Shown: one piece after another, positions 23,446-33,902 of the stretch | Layout of the letters: the number at the start of each line of letters is the position of its first letter | Numbering within the stretch: the stretch's first letter is position 1 | Assembly: GCF_905475345.1 (NCBI RefSeq) | Contig: NC_066597.1 | Coordinates: 4,964,501 to 5,028,500 of the forward strand | DNA: 64,000 nucleotides | Reading direction: 5' to 3' | Origin: Vespula vulgaris | Taxonomy: Eukaryota > Arthropoda > Insecta > Hymenoptera > Vespidae | Notes under the pieces: model-generated | What the model was told of the DNA's origin: nothing | Seen by the model: the letters and a program-made list of their open reading frames with translations, nothing else | Databases searched by the model: none | Program-made: the position numbers and the translations under genes

Positions 23446-23625
23446 TTATTTTTTTGATAATGCAATTTTTTGATCCATAAGAAAACTACGATATGTCAAC
23501 TGCTCTTTACTGTTATACAGCCCTGAGAATAATGCAAAATATTCATTGTGATTGGCGGACAATGAAGTTTGTGTTAACCGAAGAAAATAAAGTAATTCAA
23601 AATTAAAAGGAAAAGAAAAATAATT
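23446..23625 (-). CDS. Possible terminal exon of an unassigned minus-strand gene
   Basis: The minus strand is open for 59 codons to a TAA at 23448-23446. After a T-rich start the translation is strikingly protein-like: ELLYFLRLTQTSLSANHNEY, then FALFSGLYNSKEQLTYRSFL and MDQKIALSKK. The T-rich, low-complexity beginning looks like a polypyrimidine tract, so the true exon would begin inside. The only AG in the interval is at TTCTCAG before GGCTGTATAAC (about 23525), leaving a 25-residue tail; the good-looking part upstream of that would then be intron, which is puzzling. No family is recognised and no upstream exon is identified. Confidence 0.3.
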   Translation of the reverse strand, partial: NYFSFPFNFELLYFLRLTQTSLSANHNEYFALFSGLYNSKEQLTYRSFLMDQKIALSKK

Positions 23626-23861
23626 TTATTCAATAAATTTGAATAAAACTGTTGATATACTTCGTAATTAAATTTTATATCAAATAATATATGCGACTCG
23701 ATATTTTAGAAAATGTTATTTTTAAAAATGCTATTTCTTTATTCGAACGATTCCCAACAATGCGATCAATAATTACTTTATTCTAGTAACTGATCGATTC
23801 TTTTTTCTTTACATTTTCAAGCAGAACACGAAAAATAGACAAGAATAAAAACAAACTTAAA

Positions 23862-23927
23862 ATGTGCTCTGTGTGTGGTAAACAAACTAGTGTCGATAAA
23901 GTAGGAAATCTTAATCCAGAAGAGTAA
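23862..23927 (+). CDS. Possible 21-residue small ORF with CxxC
   Basis: A plus-strand ATG opens MCSVCGKQTSVDKVGNLNPE plus Glu and a stop. The frame continues upstream to an acceptor-like TTTTCAAG near 23820 through a Lys-rich segment. The CSVCG motif resembles half a zinc knuckle. No neighbouring exon can be matched, so this may be chance. Confidence 0.12.
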   Translation: MCSVCGKQTSVDKVGNLNPEE

Positions 23928-24148
23928 ATTCGAAAGTCCCGCGTTAACTACATAGCGCTAAAGTGGCGCCGTGATAAGAACACGAATTAACAATGCAGCA
24001 TGGGCTTGAACGTTGTTTTTTTGTTTTTTTATTCTTTCCTCTATTCATTCAAGAAAAAAAGAATATAAAAGAGAAACAAAGAACGAAAAACAAAAAATTT
24101 CGAACATAATTACACCTATTAATACGCAATCGATTAAAAAAAAAATTT

Positions 24149-24182
<34 letters not shown>

Positions 24183-24339
24183 CATAATAAAAAGAATGAT
24201 GCAATTTAATTACCACACTATGCTAGGGACTCAACGCGCCGCCTCAATGACGCCATCTTATGAAAGATACTATGTATCTATCGTATCGATAAGTTACGTC
24301 GTTCGAGAATCGAGTGTGAATCGATAGTGCTTTTTTTTT

Positions 24340-24587
24340 TAGATACAGTGTCGGTCGAGACTCTTCGCGTGTTGTTTGCCTTTTGCTCTCGTCTGGTTCA
24401 CGTGTGGAATATTCCTAAGGAAAGGCAACGAAGATATTCGTGTGAATTTTGTGACAGTTAGGGAGAAAAGACGTGCTTACGTGAAGAGTCGTGTTATATA
24501 GCCAAGCTTTTTTAGATTTTCTAGAGAAATAACCTCAATCACAAGGCACAGTTCGAAACGTAAACTTTCGTCATAGTCTACATTAAA
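24340..24587 (+). promoter_or_regulatory. Candidate 5' UTR exon and promoter of the LITAF-domain gene
   Basis: A block of mixed composition ends in a consensus donor (ATTAAA then GTAAGT at 24588) on the plus strand. The next plus-strand coding exon is the LITAF-domain exon at 27471, so this is a plausible non-coding first exon followed by a 2.9-kb intron. A CACGTG E-box in the context TTCACGTGTG lies at about 24397-24406. Linking it to LITAF is inference. Confidence 0.4.
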
Positions 24588-24966
24588 GTAAGTTTTATCA
24601 TTCTTACGTCGATTAATTTGATTTGCTCGTTATACCTGTCCTGTCCATTTTCTTTTTCCTCTTTTTATTTTTTCTTTCTTTCTTTTTACACATCGAGAAT
24701 AAAAGAATTTTCTTTTTATATGTATGAAAGAGTTTCAAGGTAGAAGAAACGAAAAAGGACGCTTAGAACGAAGGGTCGAATTGCGTTGTGGGCCGTTGTG
24801 TATGTTTTGTATATCTATAGATGTATATCAAAATCCAAAAGACGAATATCTTACGTCATTGTGTCAACTAACCGGTTAGCGACGTTTCCATGTTATATTT
24901 GTTCTTGATAATTTGTATATCTTTTTTGATTTTTTTTATTATTAATTTTCGAAAGAGATAGAGAAA

Positions 24967-24967
<1 letters not shown>

Positions 24968-25040
<73 letters not shown>
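24968..25040. repeat. Pure (GA)n tract
   Basis: About 70 bp of uninterrupted GA repeats. Confidence 0.95.
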
Positions 25041-25042
<2 letters not shown>

Positions 25043-25243
25043 TTCGTATGTAAATTTGACGTGTAATTATGCCATTAGCTTACATCGAGTGATACTTCTT
25101 GATTTGTAAAAAGAGTTGCGTTCGGTCGATAAAATAAAAAAGAAAGAAAAAAAAAAAATAAAAGAAAAAACCTTTCCACGTAAGTATTCTTTCCAAGAAA
25201 CTATTCTTCTAACAATTTTCTAATAAATGTACATATACACACG

Positions 25244-25282
<39 letters not shown>

Positions 25283-26799
25283 GCATACATTGCTCACACT
25301 TGAATTCGCTCGTGTCGTCGCCGTCATCTTTGAGTACGTTACTTAACATCTAACTTTCTATTCCCAAGTCGTAGCACCTATTTATGTTCAAATATTAAAG
25401 TAGATGGATGTATGTATATCTACCTAGGTAAATACATATATGTATTTATGTATGTATATCTTCTTTTCCGGTTGCGACTACAACTTTAATTGTCTTTCTT
25501 TCTCTTTCTCTCTCTCTCACTCTCTCTCTCTCTCTCTCTTTCTTTCTCTTTCTCTCTTTCTCTATCTTTCTATCTATCTATCTATTTATATATATATCTA
25601 TCTATTTATCTCTCATTTTACAAGAAGTTTAAAAATTTGATAAACCAGCCATTTTTTCTACCACATATTTATTTGGCATATTATTTCGTAAGATGATATC
25701 ATTTTTATCCGTTATAAGGAGAAGTTGCCAAATTCGTTCCGTTCGTTTGCACTGTAACTCATCAATATCTACTTTATTGCCGAATGTAAATGATATTTAA
25801 TAATAAATATTGGCTCTGACGCACAATGGCTGCTCGTCCTATTGAAAAAATAAGATATAAAGTACGTTTGTTATTATAATTTTTAATTCGATTTAATATT
25901 CTTCTTTTTTAATAATTCGTTTTTTTTTTTATTTTATTTAATTATACGGGATATAAATGTAATATAAAAAGTATAAAAGTAGAGTATTTGAAGTAACATA
26001 TAAGGTAAATAATATATAAGGTAAATAATATATTATAGATTAAACATTTATGGATTAAATTTTATGTACGATTTATTTATTTTTTATTTATAGCATATAT
26101 ATATTTAGTTATTTATTTATAAATTTATATATATATATATAAAACATTTATATCAACCAAGAAATACGAAATACTTTAAAAGTAACAATATTCTCCCGTA
26201 TTACAAAATCCATTTAAAGGATTTTAATCGACATTTATGATTAATGTAAGTCGTAATTCTATAATGTTTTTAAATCTTTCATCATTCGGAATAATTTTGT
26301 TACGAAACAAATTGTATTTGTAAATATTTGTTTTTAATTATAATTTATTTAAGTTTAATTATATGAATCGTTTGTAAAATAATTATCGTTTTCTTACGAA
26401 TGTATGTATGTATATATGTATATATGTAGTATAAATCTTACACGTTGGGAAATATAATATTGGTTTCACGATAACAGAAACGGTCGGAAATTTTTTCGTT
26501 AACGTTAGTTATGGACGTAAATGTATTTCTTGATAATCCAGTTATTTCTGCCTTATACAAACATCTTTTCATTATTACTTTTCACTTCTCCATTCAATTC
26601 ATTATTTATCTTCTCGGAAAAAGATAAGAGATGAACAATAAGACACCATTGTTTATTTAATCTAGAAAGAACGTTCTAATAATCTTCGACATTACGTATA
26701 TCTAACAACGTATATATTTTATATTGCGTTACTTTTGTTTTTGCTTTTTGTTTTCTTTTTTTTTTTCTAACACGAACACACTTTTTATATAAATAAATG

Positions 26800-27128
26800 T
26801 TTCGTAAATCGTATGCTTTATCAGTCCTTCTTTGTGATACACTTTATTTGAAAAATGATACGAATAAATGACAATCTATGTAAGTTTTTTAAATAGTATG
26901 CTTTTCGTATCGAGTTACCAATTTTTTTGTGATACACTTTATTTGAAAAAAGATACAAATAAACGATAATCCATGCAAGTTTTTTTTTAATCGTATGCTT
27001 TTCATATCGAGTTACCAGTTTTTCTCTGATACACTTTATTTAGAAAACGATACAAATAAACGATAATTCATGTCAGTTTTTGTAATCTTGCTTTTTTTTT
27101 CGTATCGAGTTACGTTTTTCTGATCCTT

Positions 27129-27202
<74 letters not shown>

Positions 27203-27260
27203 CGATGTAAGCGTTATTTAATCGTATACTTTTTCCATTGAGTTACTATTTCTCTCTCAT
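26800..27260. repeat. Minisatellite, unit about 95 bp, four to five copies
   Basis: GATACACTTTATTTGAAAAA recurs at about 26836, 26931 and 27028, with a decayed copy near 27119. Each unit also carries AAACGATAAT-CATG-AAGTTTTT, a TCGTATGCTTTT word and ATCGAGTTAC. A further fragment (27199-27260) follows a poly-A/(TA)n insertion. Copies are diverged but clearly in register. Confidence 0.88.
27131..27196. repeat. Poly-A and (TA)n block
   Basis: About 29 A residues followed by about 37 bp of TA repeats, interrupting the ~95-bp minisatellite. Confidence 0.9.
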
Positions 27261-27472
27261 CTTTTTTTTCTTTTCCTTTTTGTAGAACAATTTATTTGCA
27301 AAAGAATCATGAACAATGAAAAACGATATTCTAGATTAAATAAACGTTTGTAATCGTCTAAGGAATCATTAATCACTGTCAATATCTTGTCGTAAGGTTT
27401 TAAACCTTCTCATCGAGTTTACTACTTCATTAAAATCTCATCATTTATCATTGATCCTTTATTTTCGAAGAT

Positions 27473-28910
27473 ATGGAGAAAACTACAGGAGCTGGTGGTA
27501 GCAACATGGAACCATCAGCACCTATGCAAGCGTCATTACCAACAGGTCCACCTTCTTACGAAGAAGCTATTGCTTATGGTGGAGGTTTACCTAATCCTCC
27601 ATACCCCGTAGGAGTATCGACGATGCCAGTACCACCAACGTGTATGTTATATTGTATAATATTCAGACCCGTTGACATCGATAGAATAAATGATCTATTT
27701 TGAATAGTTGAGATCGTTTAGATGTTTAGTTGATAGAGATATTAGAAAATATATGATCGATCATTGCGATCGGATATTAAACAAAATATTTGCCGTAAGA
27801 GAAAACAATTAATTAAAGAAATTAACGTACGATATATTCTTGATTAATTTGATAGATTCTTTCTTTCATTTTTTTTGTTTGTTTTTCGTCATCTTGATTT
27901 ATTCCTATTAGATATAATTATAACGTATTCGATTAAAATTTTTCGTGGGAGATATTAAAATTAATATAGAAGATATTCGGATACGTGATCGATCGATCAT
28001 TGAAGTCGGAAATAAAATGAAAACTTGCGAATGGAAAAATGTGTAATAATATTCTTGATTAATTTTGCTTTTACTTTTTCACATTTTGTTAGATTAGATA
28101 TATGTACGACGTATTTCTGTACAAATTTCAGATAATCAGCCACCGAAACAGACTACAATGCCAATGCCCTCAAATTATGCTGTGCCGAATGACCACAGTG
28201 CATCGCAGCCGTTTAATACGAATCAGAACTTTGCACCTCCGCCGGAAGTGCGGATCATTCACCAACATGTAACCTTCGCTCTAGGTCCACACGCGATCAA
28301 AATGACTTGTCCGACGTGCCATACTGACATTAAGACCACTACGATATCGGATCATCAACCGAGTGCTCACATCTGTTGTATCGTGCTTTGCTTATTGGGG
28401 TAAGTATTATACTTTAATAGACGTAACGCTTATAAATATAGATATGTATATATTTTTAGATATATATCCGTTTATATATATATATTAAATAATTTATAAT
28501 ATTTTGTATATTATAACAGTGATATATTATATATTATAAATATATACATATATTATATGTTACCTATTAATATATTTTATATATGTTAAATATTAATATT
28601 AATTCATAATATATTTCATATATATATTTCATATATATATATTATATATATTATATTATATATCTGCTATATTTTATCTATCGATAAAAATGATAATATA
28701 TAAAGGAAAAAGAAAATTCATGGCCTTTGTAACACATGCGAGTTAATCTAACATAAAATTTCTTTCTCAAGAAGTATTATATAAGATCGATAAAATTTTC
28801 ATTTCAGATGTTGTTTATGCTCTTGTTTGCCTTACTGCATGAGTGCCTTCATGAGCGTCCATCACTTTTGTCCTAATTGCAAAAATTATATTGGTACGTG
28901 GAAGGGCTGA
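27473..28910 (+). CDS. LITAF-domain membrane protein (LPS-induced TNF factor homologue)
   Basis: LITAF-domain proteins are monotopic zinc-binding proteins on the cytoplasmic face of late endosomes and lysosomes; they take part in endosomal sorting and immune signalling. Three exons, 27473-27641, 28132-28399 and 28808-28910, give 179 residues. The Pro-rich N-terminus carries a PPSY motif (residues 26-29) of the type bound by WW domains of Nedd4 ligases. The LITAF domain follows: Cys116/Cys119 (CPTC), a Cys-rich hydrophobic stretch at about 137-163 that dips into the membrane, and Cys167/Cys170 in the closing HHFCPNC motif. Both junction phases (1 and 2) match. The last 16 nt of the CDS form one arm of a strong hairpin (28895-28967). 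Insects have several LITAF paralogues, so the exact orthologue is open. Confidence 0.95.
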
Positions 28911-28967
28911 TTGTTACTATAAAAAGTGCATCTAGATGACACGCACTTTTTCTCAGCCTTCCATGTA
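28895..28967 (+). other. Stem-loop spanning the LITAF-gene stop codon
   Basis: The outer arms TACGTGGAAGGGCTGA (28895-28910) and TCAGCCTTCCATGTA (28953-28967) pair over about 15 bp with one bulged G and one G-U. The inner arms AAAAAGTGC (28921-28929) and GCACTTTTT (28943-28951) pair perfectly over 9 bp around a 13-nt loop. A 10-nt one-sided bulge lies between the two stems. The stop codon TGA is inside the outer arm. In RNA this would be a stable structure; function is unknown. Confidence 0.75.
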
Positions 28968-29142
28968 ATTAGGTACTGTGTTATTCCATGAAAACAGAAG
29001 AAAACCAAAAAAAAAAAAGAAAACAGAAAAAATATAACAAAACTATGTATTCGATACTCTATACTTGTCGCGTATAAAAAGTAATGGAAGAGTGGTTAAT
29101 AAGGGTACCTACATATATTATAGCAGGTTGTGCTGCAAATAG

Positions 29143-29176
<34 letters not shown>

Positions 29177-29564
29177 TGTATGTAGGTGTGTACGTATCAT
29201 ATGTGTATACATGCAAGCTCTACGCTTATTCTTTACGAAACATTCGAATGCAACCTATATGGAGTGATAGTCACCTAGTTTAAATTCTATTCAATTAGAA
29301 TTAGCCGTACGTATGAGAGAGTAGAGCAAATGGGACTGAGAAAGCGATAATATATTTATATCATCGTTAGTAAGGATGTATAACAGTGTTATTCTCGCTT
29401 ACATTTATTACATTCCACGTGCGATACAGTAAGACTCTTTCCCAATAAGATGAAAGAATTTTAAGACATCCTTTTTGAAAAGGAGGACACGTGTATCTCC
29501 TTGAGGCATTTTCGATATAGCAAGTAGTGATCGATGTATGTATATATATAGACATACACACATA

Positions 29565-29603
<39 letters not shown>

Positions 29604-32600
29604 TATATATGTATTTTGTATATGTATATTTATATATAAATATTTATATATAAATATTTATATATATTATACATATACATATACATATATATATATACAT
29701 GTGTGTGTGTGTGTAAGACTGGAATTTAGGAATATTCCTGTTTATTATATCATGTAATCTTCTTTTATTTTCTCTTTCTAGTATTTAAAATAAATTTATA
29801 ATTAATTACGGAAAGTACAACAGTAGACCTTTTTATTTTGGTATATTTTCATTTTAAAGGAAAAGAATCCGAAAAAAATCGTCTGACTTCCTGTTGAAGG
29901 TGTTGATGAGAATTTTTATTTTTGTATTATAAAAAAAAAGAGCGAGTTCTTTGGAAGGGATATAATATTAAACGAAGCGCACATAACGTAAATATTTTAA
30001 TCTTTTCTATGATACAGGATGCAACATAAAATATGCGCTTTATACATTTGAATAAGAGAATGATGATTATAATACAGGGTGTTGAGTGAGTGAGTGAGTA
30101 ATCATGATAATTCATCACGTTGGATTTATTTGATTTTAATTGTTTAATGAAATTATTTATATAAAGGCAATATCGTTTTCTTACGAAGGTATATTGGAAG
30201 AAAAGGAAAAATGCTTTTGAAGAAAGATACGTGTATTTGCCATAATGAATATATTTCTAAGAGTATTCCACGCATGTTCTTTATATTAGTACTATACATA
30301 ATTTTATATTTGTATTCTACGTGATATATTATATATAATATACACATTTACATGCTAGTATTGTATATAATAAGTATTCTTGTGTATATTGCGAAGGATT
30401 TGTCATTCCACTAGAGGAAAAAGAAAAAAGAAACAAACAAAAAGAAAAAAAAGAAAGAAATTTACTTTTAATTTTACGATAAATTCAAATTTATTATTTG
30501 ATTTATTTAGAGCGAGTATCTCAAGTATCATTAATATTAATGTCATTTATGTCGAAATATAGAAATTGATGCTACAAAATTGATACTTATCTGTAACTGT
30601 TATAACATATCATGATGCTTATTTCAATGCATGATAAAATTCTACCGTATCATCAATTGCGAAATAGATAAGACCTTGATGTTCTTGAGATTTATCAAAT
30701 TGAAATGTGAACGATGCGATCGGACTGCTTGACATTTGAAAATTTACATTGTAATGATTTTTAAAAATCACAAACTAATAAAAGCACGCTGGCGTCTATT
30801 ACAAAAAAAAAAGAAACGTGGTTTTCTGCAAAGATAATACAATTTTTTAAATATTTTTAAATATTTTAAAACCTTTTGATATGACAGCATTGTCCTCGAG
30901 TACTCTGTTGTTATATGGGCAGTCAGAATATGAGTGTGCACTTGAGCTTGGTACGATCGTGTACTTTATCACGAACTATGAACGTATAATTTATCGCTGA
31001 CAGAGCATAATATTTGATACTTTGTCACGCGTCATCTAAATTATTAGTTTCTTCATAAAGTTGCGTTGAATTAATATAATCGAAGCTTTGAATAAATATG
31101 AAATTTTAACGATTAACTTAAATCACCGATAGAATGATATAGCGAGTGTGCGATGATGAGTAACTATAGTCATCGTTTGATGACATCTAGCAAGTCGTAG
31201 ACGGCTTCACATTTAACCAAATCGAATTTCAGTTAATCGATTAAGGTCATCAATATAGTTCAGAGACTAATGCTATTTCAATTTTATTCGATTATTTGAA
31301 ATTAAATGAAAAAGCAAGCGAACAATTACATTTCAAAGGGTTGCGCAGAGGTCTGCATCTTACTGCACAGTGAAAGACACGATTCTGATACAATTCCATC
31401 CCAAATCATTTCCTTTTTAGCATTATTATCATCATTGTCATTATTTTCATCTTTATCGTCTTTATTCTCATCATTCTTTTCATTATCATTTCCATAATTT
31501 CTATTATTTCCATCATCTCGTCATTTCCATTATATCTATTCCCATTTCCGATGCTGGTATATGTAATTTCCTTATACGTGCGGTCAACCACATTACTATT
31601 ACCATAATTATCTGTACATTCATACAAACCCACACTCACAGGTTTATTTTACAGATCTATAGCTACTTATGTAATCAAACAATGTAAAGTTAATATACTA
31701 TTACCATTGCACTATCTACATAATTCATACTTACTCACACTCATACTCATATTCATGTATCCACATTTACTGTTTGTTTTACTTCTCGTTGCAAGTCTGT
31801 CCAATACGATTGCTTAGTTACGGAGGAGACATTAGGAAGCAATCAAGAAACAATCGTAATTCATTTGATTCTAGATTGGCCATGTACAACGTGCAGCATT
31901 CTATTTTACAAAACGCAGTGAAAATATTTAGCAAAAATAGTTGTTTTATTTACTCCGTTGAGTAGATGATAATTGATCAAAGTAGATCTCTTCCTTACCA
32001 ATTAGATATTTATTACTCGGTTAATAACAATAGATTTCGCTTTATCGACCGAGAAAACTCAGGCGGTTTTAATTGATCTGTTATTGATTAATTAAAATTC
32101 AACCAAAAGATATTAAAGCTTTCGAGTTTACATACATTTTCTTAAACCACTATAAAAGCTATATTAGTATTGATCCAGACAAATTAAATAGAATAATGGA
32201 ATGAATCTGTCTTACTAAGTCAGTAGTATCGATAAAAGAATTAATCAAACCATGAAATAAACTACATTAGTAACAGTAAAACTCTATTTATTGGTCGAAT
32301 ATTTTCGTTGATAATAATAGAGATCTGCTTTTTACCAACCAAATTTGGTAATAGTAGATCCCAGTTTTATCTAATCGGTAATTAGGCGAGTAATGGTAGA
32401 TCTCTATTTTACCGAACGGTAATAGTAGATACCTATTTTTGTTACTTAAGCTCAGTCAGCTTAATATTCACATTTATTTACAAAATTATATTTATTAAAT
32501 TATAATTTAATATAACTTAAATTTAATGTCGCGTAATTATAAAAATAATTTACATGTTGCGCAATAAAGAATCGAATCTTATACTCTGATAAAGTATACA

Positions 32601-33902
32601 TTCAATTCGTGATAAATACATGGTCTGCGCTAAAGTGTACGCTGATGTTCGAATTGTCCATACAGCAGCAGAGTATTCACGGATGATGCTGTTGCAACGA
32701 AAATATTAATAATATAGAATAAATTTCAAGTCAACTTAGAAATTTCTTTCAAATCTTCTTTTTCTGCACGATGTTTATTTGTAGAACATAAGATCTCGTT
32801 ATATCATTAATAGCCTTTGTGTATAACTGCTCTTTCCATGTAGAACAAAAAGGAAAATGGAGCGTGAAAATTAGAAAAAGGACAAAAAGGAAGTTTACGT
32901 TGGAGTATATATAAAATAATTTTGAATAATTTTCATTCTTACGAATATATCAGTGTAATTATTATTTATTTATATTGACATAGGCATACAGTGTGTATCG
33001 AACAAATTCGATTATATTTTAATCATTTTTAATGAAAAAGATGTTGCTTATATTTTTATTGAAAACTTACGTATATACATATATATGTATATATTTATAA
33101 TATATTACTATTATTTTTATTTGCTCATCGGGAAGATTAATTGGAGCATCAACATGCTTTTGTATGCACAGTTAAAGATCAACGAATTATTTATATCTCT
33201 CCCCCATCTTATCATTAGAATAGTTTTAAAGATCTTACATTCGTATCATATCTATATTACATATTATTGGCACACCTGAAAATCTATTAATAGTATTTTT
33301 AATCGGGAAAAAAATCGTGTTTTTCCCCCAGCTAATAATTAAATCGAATTAGATAAACATACTTTAATTTTAAGGAATATTATTTTTTTTCCTTTCGTTA
33401 GAAACGTCACGTGAATAAGGCACGATGACGAATCTCTTCGAGTATCTACGTACGTTAATTATTCTTTTGATTTTTAGGCCACGTTTATTTCGAAATTGAT
33501 CGTGATTTACAAATACAAGAGTGTATACGCTTGTATGGAGAGACATTACTCTCTTTTAAACGTTTCATTTCATTTAAACCTCTCGCTACATTTTTTTTTC
33601 TTTTTTCTTTTTTTTTTTTTATATTTTCCGAGTAAGAAACTGAAAGTGGACTAAATACGAATAAGTACGTTTAAATATTCTAGCGAGAAACGTATTTAGA
33701 ATACGTAGTTAGAATTAGTCTACAGTTCTCTCTTTTTTTTTTTTTTTTTTCTTTTATCTTTTTGTAAAGAGTGACACCGTAACTCTTGTCTTTCAGATTT
33801 TCTTTTAACTCATTCGTATCCACGGAAACACTGGAAGACAAGAGGATTTTTATAAACTGTGCATTGTATGTTTAATATATAAATGAATGACGTTATAATT
33901 TT
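28968..33902. other. LITAF 3' region and AT-rich spacer
   Basis: No further gene recognised. AATAAA words at 29789-29794 and 30777-30782 are possible plus-strand poly(A) signals. Repeats include (TATG)n at 29149-29185, TA-rich blocks at 29565-29700, (GAGT)n at about 30085-30102, TCATTATT-type low complexity at 31418-31560 and the degenerate repeat field at 31965-32445. Small frames across this interval are AT-rich and lack recognisable domains. Confidence 0.55.
31965..32445. repeat. Degenerate repeat field built on TAATAGTAGATC-TATTTTACC
   Basis: Diverged copies of a 30-45-bp word, such as GGTAATAGTAGATC followed by C/T-rich TTTTACC and an A/C-rich spacer, recur at about 31978, 32025, 32318, 32350, 32393 and 32421. 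The four copies at 32318-32445 are nearly in tandem. No ORF or terminal repeat suggests a transposon. Confidence 0.6.

Larger units (their letters stand above)
24588..27470. other. Probable first intron of the LITAF-domain gene
   Basis: AT-rich DNA without coding signal. It holds (GA)n at 24968-25040, (CA)n at 25245-25281, CT and CTAT arrays at 25500-25600, a tandem repeat at 26800-27260 and a poly-A/(TA)n block at 27131-27196. The intron assignment depends on the 5' exon at 24340-24587. Confidence 0.45.

Noticed and set aside
28895..28967. Interpretation of the LITAF hairpin as programmed stop readthrough
   Set aside because: The next in-frame stop (TAA) comes only three codons after the TGA, so readthrough would add little.
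31406..31639. Met/Ile-rich frame
   Set aside because: Low-complexity TCATTATT repeats.
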